Shown one piece after another: positions 1 to 8,163 of a DNA stretch of 64,000 bases. The DNA lies in assembly GCA_963791235.1 (NCBI GenBank), contig CAWBRW010000008.1, forward strand, positions 1-64,000, read 5' to 3'. This DNA is from JALORV01 sp963791235. GTDB taxonomy: Bacteria; Pseudomonadota; Gammaproteobacteria; Burkholderiales; Burkholderiaceae_F. The number at the start of each line of letters is the position of its first letter. Within the stretch, counting starts at the first letter, position 1. The translations under genes were made by a program, and so were the position numbers. The notes below the pieces were generated by a model that saw only the letters and a list, made by a program, of their open reading frames with translations, searched no databases and was not told the DNA's origin.

Positions 1-276
1 GACGGCGAGAAGGAAGTCGAGCCCTTCAAGACGCCACAGGAGGTCGAGGCGTGGCTGGTCGCGGTGGCGCCCAAGTTCGGCTTCAAGCCCGACTTCTTCA
101 ATGTCGCGATCAAGCAGCTGCAGTTTCCCTATGGCAACCGCACGATCACGCTGCCCTATGCCTCGATCGAGGGCGTGCTTGAAGTGACGGACGCCGACCT
201 GTTGAAGAAGCCGCTGCTGCGTGGCATCGGCTCATATCGCCGCGTCGGTCTCGGGCTGCTGCAGTTGTCGAACTAG
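1..276 (+). CDS. C-terminal part of a Cas6e/CasE-like CRISPR RNA endoribonuclease (5' end outside window)
   Basis: The reading frame is open from base 1 and ends with TAG at 274-276, giving the last 91 residues of a longer protein. The tail holds EGVLEVTDADLL followed by GIGSYRRVGLGLLQL. This matches the C-terminal pattern of Cas6e, EGVL-x3-DA-x2-L then GIG-x5-G-x-GLL-x-L, the glycine-rich loop of the second ferredoxin-like fold. An upstream AWL...GF stretch also fits that family. Cas6e processes crRNA precursors in type I-E Cascade. The Cys usually found just before GLL is Leu here. No cas1, cas2 or CRISPR repeats follow, because a terminator and unrelated genes come next. The catalytic N-terminal half is not visible, so another ferredoxin-fold RNA-binding protein remains possible. 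Confidence 0.6.
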   Translation, partial: DGEKEVEPFKTPQEVEAWLVAVAPKFGFKPDFFNVAIKQLQFPYGNRTITLPYASIEGVLEVTDADLLKKPLLRGIGSYRRVGLGLLQLSN

Positions 277-304
277 ACAGTCGCCGCAGTGCGGCGGACA
301 CAAG

Positions 305-334
305 AACGGCGCCCACGGGCGCCGTTGTTTTTTT
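305..334 (+). terminator. Rho-independent terminator after the cas6e-like gene
   Basis: A perfect 9-bp stem (aacggcgcc / ggcgccgtt) with a 4-nt loop is followed by G and seven T residues on the plus strand. It lies 29 bases after the stop codon of the left-edge gene, so that gene appears to end its transcription unit. Confidence 0.9.
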
Positions 335-354
335 CGAGCGGCTCGACGCCTGTC

Positions 355-1743
355 CTAGGTCATGAATCCGAGGTTCGCCTGCGGGAAGTTGGACGCGTTC
401 GGCAATACGTCCGGCAACTGCGTCGCAGTGATCCCGAACCAGGTAGCCAGCGTCGCCGCATACTGATTCACGGACGTCGTCGGCAGCAGGTTGCCGCGCC
501 CCACGTCGTTCGGGCCGCGCAGCACGGTGTCCGGCCAGGTGCCATACAGCTCGCCACCCTTCACCGCGCCACCGACGATGAAGTGATGCGCGCCCCAGCC
601 GTGGTCGGAGCCTTCGCCGTTGGAGTTCAGCGTGCGCCCGAAATCCGACGCGGTGAACGCGGTCACGCTGTCGGCCACGCCGAGCGTCACGGTCGCCTGG
701 TAGAACGCGGCCAGCGCGTTCGCCAGTTCGGTCATGCGCCCGCCATGGCCGGTGATCAGCCCGGAGTGCTGGTCGAAGCCGCCGATCGAGACGTGGAAGA
801 CCTGTCGCTTCGCACCGAGCGCCTGGCGCGCCGCGATCATGCGCGCAACGTTGCGCAGCTGGTTGCCGAGTCCCGTGGCGGGAAAGGTCGAAAACGGCGC
901 GGCGGTGTTCGGGAAGCCGACCAGAGCAGTATTCAGCGTCTGCGCCGCTTCCGACGAGCGCTTCACGATCGAGTTGTAATCCTTCTCTAACAGGTTGCCT
1001 CGGTCTTCGGTCATCAGACGCCGCGCGGTGGCCGGCCCGGCGGACGAACCGAACAGCGCGTTGCCGGAGATGCTGCCGATGGCAAGTCCGCCGTTGTTGC
1101 CGATCTGCATCTGCACACTCGTCTGGCCGGACAGGAACACTGCGGTTCCGGACGCCGATACGCAGGTGAAGTTCTGGTACTGGTTCGCCGCGGCGAACAG
1201 GTCGCCGGCGCGTCCACCCCAGCCGACGCGGGCGCCTTCGCGACGCCCGTTGTAGGTCTGCCAGACCGATTGCTGGTCGTTGTGCGAGAACAGGCTGGGC
1301 GGCAGCGGCACGCTGCGCGCCCGGTACTGCACCATCGTCGTCGGGACGACCAGCGTGCCGACGTTCGCAAGCACCGCCGCCTTGCCGGCGTCGTAGATCG
1401 TCTTCAGGGGTTGCAGTTCCGACCGCAACGCGATCTGGCGGCCCGACATCGACGTATTGGTCGGCGTGCTGAGCGGCAGCAGCGCGGTCTGTGGCAGCGT
1501 GAGGTTGGTGCGCGATTGCGCGTACAGCTGATAGTTCGCGTTGTCGTACGGAACGACCGTGTTCGAATGGTCGTTGCCGCCGTACATGAAGATGCAGACC
1601 AGCGCCTTGTAATCGGTCGGCACTGTCTGGGCCGCGGCCGAGCTGATCGCCGCGAGGTTGACGGCCCACGGGGTGGCGGCGCCGGCCAGCGACAGGCGCG
1701 AGGCGGCGCGGAGGAACTCACGACGGGAAGCGCTGATCGTCAT
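355..1743 (-). CDS. DUF1501 family protein, Tat-exported
   Basis: A 462-residue protein with a twin-arginine signal (SRREFL at residues 6-11, a hydrophobic segment, and an Ala-rich cleavage region near residue 38). The mature part carries the family pattern of DUF1501, a sulfatase/phosphatase-like fold of unknown substrate: a MYGGNDHSN segment near the mature N-terminus and GFDQHSG and SDFGRTLNSNG in the C-terminal half. The chosen ATG has a GGAGG site 8 bases upstream, and an upstream in-frame extension would run into the neighbouring gene. It lies 14 bases after the DUF1800 gene, and these two families are commonly found as a pair. Export folded through Tat suggests a cofactor or metal bound in the cytoplasm, but the function is not known. 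Confidence 0.88.
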   Translation of the reverse strand: MTISASRREFLRAASRLSLAGAATPWAVNLAAISSAAAQTVPTDYKALVCIFMYGGNDHSNTVVPYDNANYQLYAQSRTNLTLPQTALLPLSTPTNTSMSGRQIALRSELQPLKTIYDAGKAAVLANVGTLVVPTTMVQYRARSVPLPPSLFSHNDQQSVWQTYNGRREGARVGWGGRAGDLFAAANQYQNFTCVSASGTAVFLSGQTSVQMQIGNNGGLAIGSISGNALFGSSAGPATARRLMTEDRGNLLEKDYNSIVKRSSEAAQTLNTALVGFPNTAAPFSTFPATGLGNQLRNVARMIAARQALGAKRQVFHVSIGGFDQHSGLITGHGGRMTELANALAAFYQATVTLGVADSVTAFTASDFGRTLNSNGEGSDHGWGAHHFIVGGAVKGGELYGTWPDTVLRGPNDVGRGNLLPTTSVNQYAATLATWFGITATQLPDVLPNASNFPQANLGFMT

Positions 1744-1757
1744 CGGTCTGCCTCCGC

Positions 1758-3503
1758 CTACTTCTGCACCAGGAATTCCGGCGACGTCATCGTCAGGAAT
1801 ATCGCGAGATTCGTGCGGTTCTGCCGCGCGTTGGTGGCTGTCATCGGGATTGCGTTTACAGCATCGCGGATCGATGCCACCGTTGCACTGGACATCGAAT
1901 TCCCGGTCAGCAGCAGGTTGACGCGCGCCACCAGCGCGTCGCCGTTGTCGGCAATTGCATTTGTCGCCGTGTAGTCCGCGCGGACATCGCTGCCGGTACC
2001 AATGCCGTTCTGGATCACGCCCTGGATGAAGTTGGCATAGGAGGCGACCGAAATCTCGTGCGTGATCTGGAATTCCGGCGCGACCAGATCCGCGGCCGCC
2101 ACGCTGGTGTTCGGCGGCACGAAGCCAGGACGGAAGAAGTTGAATACGCTCGGCGCGCGCATCGGCGTCTGTGCCAGCTGGTTGTCGAGCACACCGAGGC
2201 GGAAGTTGCCGCTCTGCGACGTCGCGCCGAAGGCCCGCATCCACGCGGCCAGCCGCAGGTTCGGCTCACGCAGCTTGCCGGCGTTCGGCCCCGTGCCCGG
2301 TGTGGTCGCCTCCGGATCGAACAGCACGGCGCGCACCGTCGCCTTCAAGTCGCCGCGGACGCCCTTGCCGTTGTTGTTGAACGCGGCGGCCACCCGACCG
2401 ACGTAGGCAGGGCTCGGGTTGCTCGTCACCATGTGCTGGATTAGGCGCTGCGCCAAGAACGGGCCGACGTTGGGGTGGCTGAACAGCGTGTCGAGCGCCG
2501 TCTTCAGCGCCTGTGGCCCCGCCGTTCCCGCCGGTATCGTCGCGCCGAGAAACTTCTTTTCGATCGGCGAGTGGTACTGCGCATAGAACTGCATCGGTAT
2601 CACGCGCCGCATCGGATCGGCCGGGTTGCTGCCACCAAAGCGGCCGTTGACCGGATCCGGCGTGCCGGTGTTGCCCCAGCCCCACCCGGTGAAGACATGC
2701 GCCAGTCCTCGGATGTCGTCCATGCCGTAGGTATCCACCGGCTCGCCGTTCACCAGCTTCGGAGTGCCGTCGGTGTTGAGTTCCACGAGGCCGACCGAGA
2801 ACAGCTGCATCACTTCGCGGGCAAAGTTCTCGTCGGGCACGCGTCCGCCGTCGCCGCGATTCGCCAGTGACGTCAGGTACTGACCCATGGCCGGATGCCT
2901 GGTCACGGCCTCCAGCAGGTCACGGTAGTTGCCGAAGGCGTGGGTCGACAGTGTGTCGAGGTAGAACGCCAGGGTGTGCGGCGCGTTCTGCAGGGCGGCA
3001 TCGGCGGCCGAGGTCACGAGGATCTGCGACAGCGCATAGGTCACGCGCTGGCGCAGCGGGTCCGGTCCGGTGATCGCCTGCCGCCAGAATGACTGGTACA
3101 GCGGATCGATCGTGACCGTGACCCCCTCCGGGGTCGGAATCGGATAGGCCGCCAGCACGAAGTCCAGGTGGGACGTACGCGGTATGCGAAACTGCTGCTC
3201 GATCCAGTTGTTGTAGCCCAGGCGCTTCAGTCGATCCATTTCCGCGGAAGTCACGCCAAACGTCGACTGCCACAGGAAGCGCACGGCTTCCGCATCCGAC
3301 GGCGCCGCGGTCGGCGCTGCGGTGGGCCCCGAAGGAGCGAAACCCCCGGGGGGCGGTTCCAGGGTAGTAGCCGGGTCAGTACTTGCTGAAGACGGCGTGG
3401 CGGGCGCACCAGGGCTGTCGCCGCCGCCGCCGCACGCGGCCAACAACAATGCGGCGCATAGCGTAGCCAGTAAGCTTCGAAGCTTGGGTGCAGCAAGGTT
3501 CAT
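1758..3503 (-). CDS. DUF1800 family lipoprotein
   Basis: A 581-residue protein with a lipoprotein signal (LAAC, Cys24, followed by a Gly run) and a Pro/Thr/Ser/Ala-rich linker of about 60 residues. The DUF1800 domain then begins near AVRFLWQSTFG, and further family landmarks are FTGWGWGN, QRLIQHMVTS and NFFRPGFVPP. The start was placed at the ATG that gives this signal peptide; an earlier in-frame ATG adds 62 residues unlike the family. It is first in a two-gene unit with the DUF1501 gene and is likely anchored at the outer membrane or exported. The biochemical role is unknown. Confidence 0.87.
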   Translation of the reverse strand: MNLAAPKLRSLLATLCAALLLAACGGGGDSPGAPATPSSASTDPATTLEPPPGGFAPSGPTAAPTAAPSDAEAVRFLWQSTFGVTSAEMDRLKRLGYNNWIEQQFRIPRTSHLDFVLAAYPIPTPEGVTVTIDPLYQSFWRQAITGPDPLRQRVTYALSQILVTSAADAALQNAPHTLAFYLDTLSTHAFGNYRDLLEAVTRHPAMGQYLTSLANRGDGGRVPDENFAREVMQLFSVGLVELNTDGTPKLVNGEPVDTYGMDDIRGLAHVFTGWGWGNTGTPDPVNGRFGGSNPADPMRRVIPMQFYAQYHSPIEKKFLGATIPAGTAGPQALKTALDTLFSHPNVGPFLAQRLIQHMVTSNPSPAYVGRVAAAFNNNGKGVRGDLKATVRAVLFDPEATTPGTGPNAGKLREPNLRLAAWMRAFGATSQSGNFRLGVLDNQLAQTPMRAPSVFNFFRPGFVPPNTSVAAADLVAPEFQITHEISVASYANFIQGVIQNGIGTGSDVRADYTATNAIADNGDALVARVNLLLTGNSMSSATVASIRDAVNAIPMTATNARQNRTNLAIFLTMTSPEFLVQK

Positions 3504-3644
3504 TACGTGTCCGGCAAGGAATGCGCAGGGCGCAGGCAGGGCCGCGTGGTGCGGCTCGACCATGGCGCAGGCTAAACAGCGGGTGCAGCTGGGTCCATCG
3601 GTCGAACGAATTAGCGGTCGTAGCCGACAAGGGAGTCGTAGATA

Positions 3645-5066
3645 GTGAAGTCGATAGCTGGAGTGGTCCTTTTCGGTCTCGCGCTGCACACGACGCTGCC
3701 GGCCGAAGCCCAGACCCCAAGACCCTCCTCGGGGCTACCGGACAGTGTCGCGAGCGCGCTCAAGGCTGCCAACGTACCCACCATGGCGGTCGGCATCAGC
3801 GTCATGCCGGTTGCCGCACCGGGACTCAGCCTGGCTGTCAACGAAAACGTTCCGATGAACCCGGCGTCGACGATGAAGCTCGTGACGACGCTGGCGGGCC
3901 TGGAACTGCTCGGACCGCAGTTTGCGTGGCGGACCGATGCGTTGGCGACGGCACCTCTTGTGAACGGTGCGCTGGAGGGCGATCTCTACCTTCGGGGCAG
4001 CGGGGACCCGCGCCTCGTTGTCGAGCATCTGTGGCTTCTGGTGCAACGGGTGCGCGGAATCGGCGTCCGTGAGATTCGTGGCGACCTCGTGCTGGACCGC
4101 GGTGCCTTCGACACGATGGCCCATGACCCGGGTGCGTTCGACGGCGAGTCACTGCGCCCCTATAACGCCGGACCGGATGCACTGCTGCTCAACTACAAGA
4201 GTGTCAGCTTCCATTTCGTCCCCGACGCCGACGCCAAGCAGGTGCGCGTCTATGCCATCCCGCAGCTCGCCGGAATGGCCGTGCCACCGACGGTGCGCGC
4301 GGTCGAAGGCGCCTGCAATGACTGGCGCGGGCGGCTCGGCGGTGATTTCAGTGACCCGACGCGCCCACAGTTTCGCGGTGGTTTCCCGCTCGCCTGTGGC
4401 GACCGGGTCTGGCACGTCAGCCTGCTCAGCCACACCCAGTATGTCGACGCCGTTTTCCGCGCGCTGTGGAACTCGAGCGGCGGAACCTGGCGCGGTCGCG
4501 CGCGCGACGGCGCGACTCCGGCCGATGCACGTCGGCTGGGACAACACGAATCCGAGTCGCTCGCGGAGGTCATTCGCGACATCAACAAGTTCAGCAACAA
4601 CGTGATGGCGCGGCAGCTGTTCCTGACGGTCGGAGGTGAAGTCACAAAGCAGCCGGCCAGCGTCGAGAGTGCGCAGCGCGTCATCGGCGACTGGCTCGTG
4701 GGCAAGGGGCTCGAACGGCGGGAATTCGTGCTGGAAAACGGCGCGGGACTGTCGCGCATCGAGCGGCTGACGGCGTCCGGCCTCGCCCGCCTGCTCGTGT
4801 CGGCGTTCGCCAGCCCGCTGATGCCGGAATTCGTCTCGTCGCTGCCGCTGGTCGGGGTTGATGGCACGATGCGAAAGCGCGTGGGCGCAGCCGGTTCGGC
4901 ACACATCAAGACGGGCCTGCTGTCCGATACCCGGGCGGTTGCCGGCTACGTGCTCGCAGCGAGCGGGCGGCGTTACGCGGTCGTCGCCTTCGTCAACCAT
5001 CCGAATGCCGGCGCGACGCAGGGAGCGCTCGACGACCTGCTGAACTGGGTGTATGTCAACGGCTAG
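3645..5066 (+). CDS. dacB: D-alanyl-D-alanine carboxypeptidase/endopeptidase (PBP4 family, S13)
   Basis: A 473-residue periplasmic penicillin-binding protein that trims D-Ala from peptidoglycan stem peptides and can cut D-Ala-mDAP cross-links. A signal peptide covers residues 1-23. The three active-site motifs are in order and at normal spacing: STMK (Ser75, Lys78), SNN (317-319) and KTG (422-424). The long insert between motif 1 and motif 2 is typical of class C PBPs. The start is GTG, with GGGAG 9-10 bases upstream. It is divergent from the DUF1800 gene, with about 140 bases between them for both promoters. Confidence 0.93.
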   Translation: MKSIAGVVLFGLALHTTLPAEAQTPRPSSGLPDSVASALKAANVPTMAVGISVMPVAAPGLSLAVNENVPMNPASTMKLVTTLAGLELLGPQFAWRTDALATAPLVNGALEGDLYLRGSGDPRLVVEHLWLLVQRVRGIGVREIRGDLVLDRGAFDTMAHDPGAFDGESLRPYNAGPDALLLNYKSVSFHFVPDADAKQVRVYAIPQLAGMAVPPTVRAVEGACNDWRGRLGGDFSDPTRPQFRGGFPLACGDRVWHVSLLSHTQYVDAVFRALWNSSGGTWRGRARDGATPADARRLGQHESESLAEVIRDINKFSNNVMARQLFLTVGGEVTKQPASVESAQRVIGDWLVGKGLERREFVLENGAGLSRIERLTASGLARLLVSAFASPLMPEFVSSLPLVGVDGTMRKRVGAAGSAHIKTGLLSDTRAVAGYVLAASGRRYAVVAFVNHPNAGATQGALDDLLNWVYVNG

Positions 5067-5153
5067 GGAATCCGCGGGATTCGATCTTCGTCATGCCACG
5101 GGCATGATGGCTGTCTAGTCTGTTTATGTGGTGGTCCAACTGAAGGAGAAGCA

Positions 5154-5465
5154 ATGGAACAGGTCACGCAAGGCACGAAGGAACGCCTGATGTCGGACGT
5201 CAACGCGGTGCTCGTCGATGCCGAGGATCTGCTGAAGCAGGCCGCCGCGGCGAGCGGCGAACAGGCTGCCGATCTGCGGCGGCGTGCGCAGTCCGCGATT
5301 GCCAGCGCCAAGACGCGGCTTGTCGACATTGAGCACAAGGTCGTGGACAAGACCCGATACGCGGCCAAGGCCACGGATCACTGGGTGCACGATCATCCCT
5401 GGACAGCGCTGGGGATTGCGGCCGGTGTCGGGGTGCTGATCGGACTGGTCATCAACCGCCGCTAG
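5154..5465 (+). CDS. DUF883 family (ElaB/YqjD-like) membrane-anchored protein
   Basis: A 103-residue protein with a long, mostly helical, Ala/Lys/Arg-rich N-terminal part, then HPWTALGIAAGVGVLIGLV as a single C-terminal transmembrane helix and an RR tail. This is the layout of ElaB/YgaM/YqjD, C-tail-anchored inner-membrane proteins that bind ribosomes in stationary phase in E. coli. AAGGAG stands 6 bases before the ATG. It is first of three tightly spaced small genes resembling the yqjD-yqjE-yqjK set. Confidence 0.88.
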   Translation: MEQVTQGTKERLMSDVNAVLVDAEDLLKQAAAASGEQAADLRRRAQSAIASAKTRLVDIEHKVVDKTRYAAKATDHWVHDHPWTALGIAAGVGVLIGLVINRR

Positions 5466-5482
5466 CGCCACTTCGCCTCGCG

Positions 5483-5887
5483 ATGACGGATCGGCCGGTC
5501 GGCCTGATTGGATCGGTGCGCGCCATGATTGCGCATGGCGTTACGTTGTTTGCCACGCGTGGTGAACTGGCCGCGCTCGAACTGGCGGACGCCCGTGATC
5601 GCGCCATGCGATGGCTGGGGCTGGGCATGGTCGCCGCCGTGCTGCTGCTGGCGGCGTTGATGACGCTGTCGCTGTGGGTGGCTGCGATCTTCTGGGATGG
5701 CCCACGTGGATGGGCCCTCGGTCTTCTCGCGCTGGCCTATGCCATCGCCGGCTTCGTTGCGGTCAGTGTCGTTCGACGCGAAGTGGCGGCGGCGCCGCCC
5801 CTGCTCGCACAGACGCGCGCCGAATTGGAAAAGGACCGCGACGCGCTCCGCGGACGATGGCACGGACACGACGATGGCACGGGCTGA
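5483..5887 (+). CDS. Phage holin family / YqjE-like membrane protein
   Basis: A 134-residue protein with two adjacent hydrophobic helices in the middle (about residues 45-95) flanked by charged helices. This matches the DUF1469/YqjE family, named after a phage-holin-III-like profile but normally a chromosomal envelope protein. It begins 17 bases after the DUF883 gene and overlaps the next gene by 14 bases. No phage genes are nearby, so lysis is an unlikely role. Confidence 0.8.
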   Translation: MTDRPVGLIGSVRAMIAHGVTLFATRGELAALELADARDRAMRWLGLGMVAAVLLLAALMTLSLWVAAIFWDGPRGWALGLLALAYAIAGFVAVSVVRREVAAAPPLLAQTRAELEKDRDALRGRWHGHDDGTG

Positions 5888-6266
5888 CGCGGAGCAGCGT
5901 GCGCTGCGACAGGAACTTCTGCTGTTGCGTGCTGCGGTGGAGCGCGCCGCGCTGGCCGATCAGCTGGGGCAACTCGAGTCGCGAGCGAGTCACGGCCTGC
6001 CTGGCCTGCTGTTTGCGGGTGCCGACGGCGCGCGACGCTCCGGCCTGCTGCGGTTCGCGACGTCGACCTACCGCGTTGTCCGTGCGCAGCCCTGGCTGGT
6101 CCCGACCGTCGCCGGTATCGCCCGCTCGCGCGCATTGCGTTGGTTAGTCGTGGCAGGAGCCGTGGCTGCAGCGGCGTGGTGGATCAGGAACAGCGTCACT
6201 TCGTCGTCGACAGCGGACGTTGAGGACGAGGCCGAAGCCATCGCGCAGGACAGCGGCTTCGAATAG
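5874..6266 (+). CDS. Small membrane protein, third gene of the yqjD-yqjE-like cluster
   Basis: A 130-residue protein. Residues 1-35 are a charged helix rich in Ala, Glu, Leu and Arg. A hydrophobic helix (LRWLVVAGAVAAAAWWI) lies near residues 95-115, and the tail is acidic. Position and architecture fit the variable YqjK-like partner of YqjD/YqjE. The start overlaps the end of the upstream gene by 14 bases, implying translational coupling. No catalytic motif is visible and the exact family is uncertain. Confidence 0.7.
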   Translation: MARADAEQRALRQELLLLRAAVERAALADQLGQLESRASHGLPGLLFAGADGARRSGLLRFATSTYRVVRAQPWLVPTVAGIARSRALRWLVVAGAVAAAAWWIRNSVTSSSTADVEDEAEAIAQDSGFE

Positions 6267-6347
6267 CGCGTGTCCGGAGCGCTGTCTTCAGGACCGACAC
6301 GCTTCCACAGGCGACCCGATCGCCGACTCCGTCAATCCAGGCACCCG

Positions 6348-7253
6348 TCAGGACGATGCCCGCGGCGCGGCGCCGGCACTCCGCGCCGGAAGCAACACCG
6401 TCGTCAGCGATAACAGGATCAGGCCGAGCGCCACGTAGTCCTGCCAATGCGGCTGCTCACCCAGGATCCACATGCCCGAGAAGACACCGAGCACCGGAAT
6501 CAGCATCACCGACAGCCCGCTCGCTGCAGGCGGCAGCTTGCGGGCCAGCATCGACCACACGACATGGCAGAACGCCACGGCGAAGAAGATGTTGTAGAAA
6601 AGCGGGAACCATTCCGGCGCGGCAGGCCAGCGCCATTGATCCAGTTCCAGCGCGATCGAGAACGCAAACATCACGAGCACGGTCAGTGCCATCATCCAGA
6701 ACGTCAACGTGATGATCGGCAGATCGATCAAATGCCGCCGCATCAGGTGCGTGCCGAACCCCCATGCCGCCGCGGCGATAAGCATCAAGGCCGTGCCGAG
6801 CGGTGAACCCGCCAGCGCGGTGAACTCGGACGACAGCAGCAGCAGCGTGCCGAGCAGGGCCGCCGTCACGCCGAGCCAGTGCCGCGGCAGCGGCCTTTCC
6901 CCGAAGAACGCCAGCCCGGCGAGCACCGCCCACACCGGCATCGTGTAGCCGAGAATCGCGGCGCGTCCGGAAGGCAGCATCTTCACTGCCTGGATCGCCA
7001 GCACATGCCAGACGATCATGTTCGGCACGGCGAGCCAGATGACCTCGCGCCAGGCCGCACGCGGCACCGCCAGCGAAATGCCGGACAACCGCGCCCAGGC
7101 GCCGATGACGATGAGGCCGCCGCCGAGACACAGGGTCCGGAAGTACAGCGGCGGCAGCTCGGCCACACCGAGCTTCATCACCGGCCAGTTCACGCCCCAG
7201 AACACGGTGAGCAGGGCCAGCAGCAGCAGGTCGCGGGGACTGAGGCGGGACAT
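6348..7253 (-). CDS. EamA/DMT family transporter
   Basis: A 301-residue inner-membrane protein with ten hydrophobic segments in two EamA repeats. The first repeat starts at FWGVNWPVMKLG and the second at the AWGFGTHLMRR region. This is the drug/metabolite transporter superfamily, which exports metabolites or amino acids. The ATG at 7253 places the first transmembrane helix at residues 8-25. It is divergent from pyrF with 84 bases between. The substrate cannot be read from the sequence. Confidence 0.9.
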   Translation of the reverse strand: MSRLSPRDLLLLALLTVFWGVNWPVMKLGVAELPPLYFRTLCLGGGLIVIGAWARLSGISLAVPRAAWREVIWLAVPNMIVWHVLAIQAVKMLPSGRAAILGYTMPVWAVLAGLAFFGERPLPRHWLGVTAALLGTLLLLSSEFTALAGSPLGTALMLIAAAAWGFGTHLMRRHLIDLPIITLTFWMMALTVLVMFAFSIALELDQWRWPAAPEWFPLFYNIFFAVAFCHVVWSMLARKLPPAASGLSVMLIPVLGVFSGMWILGEQPHWQDYVALGLILLSLTTVLLPARSAGAAPRASS

Positions 7254-7337
7254 CGGGCGAGGTTCTAACACAGGCGACCCGCCGACGACGCCAAGCGGCA
7301 CGCACGCGCCGCGTAAGATGCGCGCCGGAGAGCAGCG

Positions 7338-8159
7338 ATGACGACATTCCGGGACCGACTGGCCGCGCGCTGGCGCGCCGCTGACAGCCTGCTGTGCGTG
7401 GGACTGGATCCGGATCCCGCCCGCTTTCCTGCCCATCTGCGCTCGGGCGAAGACACGATCTTTGGTTTCTGCCGAGACATCGTCGACGCCACGGCCGACC
7501 TTGTATGCGCGTTCAAGCCGCAGATCGCCTACTTCGCCGCCGCACGCGCCGAAACGCAGCTCGAGCGCCTGATCGAGCACATTCACCGCGCGCATCCGCA
7601 GGTGCCGGTGATCCTGGATTTCAAGCGCGGTGACATCGGCGCAACCGCCGAGTTGTATGCGCGCGAGGCTTTCGAGCGCTACCAGGCCGATGCCGTGACG
7701 CTTTCGCCCTACATGGGCCGTGATTCGATCGAACCATTCCTCGCCCATGCGGATCGCGGTGCGTTCCTGCTGTGCCGGACCAGCAATCCGGGTGGCGATG
7801 ACCTGCAGATGCTCGACAGCGGAGGCGTACCGCTTTATCAGCGCGTTGCCCAGCTTGCCGCCGGCCCGTGGAACACCAGCGGGCAGCTGGGCCTGGTGGT
7901 CGGTGCCACCTACCCGGCCGAACTCGCAGCGGTACGTCAGCTTGTCGGCGACCTGCCGCTACTCGTGCCAGGCATCGGCGCCCAGGGCGGCGACATTGAA
8001 GCCAGCGTGAAGGCGGGTCGCAGTGCCGACGGCACCGGCATGGTGATCAACTCATCCCGCGCCATCCTCTACGCCGGCAGCGGCAGCGATTTTGCCGACA
8101 AGGCGCGCGCGGTGGCCGTCGCCACGCGCGACGCGATCAACCGTCACCGCCAGGGCTGA
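7338..8159 (+). CDS. pyrF: Orotidine 5'-phosphate decarboxylase (long type)
   Basis: A 273-residue enzyme that converts OMP to UMP, the last step of de novo pyrimidine synthesis. DFKRGDIGATAELY carries the catalytic Asp-x-Lys-x-x-Asp set, and CVGLDPDP near the N-terminus and VPGIGAQGGD near the C-terminus bind phosphate. The length and the AVTLSPYMGRDSIEPF segment mark the group-III (type 2) enzyme found in many beta- and actinobacteria. GGAGAG precedes the ATG. It converges with the CNNM-type gene with only 4 bases between the stops. Confidence 0.95.
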   Translation: MTTFRDRLAARWRAADSLLCVGLDPDPARFPAHLRSGEDTIFGFCRDIVDATADLVCAFKPQIAYFAAARAETQLERLIEHIHRAHPQVPVILDFKRGDIGATAELYAREAFERYQADAVTLSPYMGRDSIEPFLAHADRGAFLLCRTSNPGGDDLQMLDSGGVPLYQRVAQLAAGPWNTSGQLGLVVGATYPAELAAVRQLVGDLPLLVPGIGAQGGDIEASVKAGRSADGTGMVINSSRAILYAGSGSDFADKARAVAVATRDAINRHRQG

Positions 8160-8163
8160 CCAC

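Noticed and set aside
277..354. CRISPR repeats after the cas6e-like gene
   Set aside because: Only a terminator hairpin is present. No repeated units occur here or elsewhere in the window.
5067..5153. Terminator after dacB
   Set aside because: Two short inverted repeats are present (gaatcc/ggattc and catgcc/ggcatg), but neither is followed by a T-run.
5483..5887. Prophage lysis gene
   Set aside because: The holin-like name is a family label. The gene lies in a YqjD/YqjE-type chromosomal cluster with no phage genes near it.
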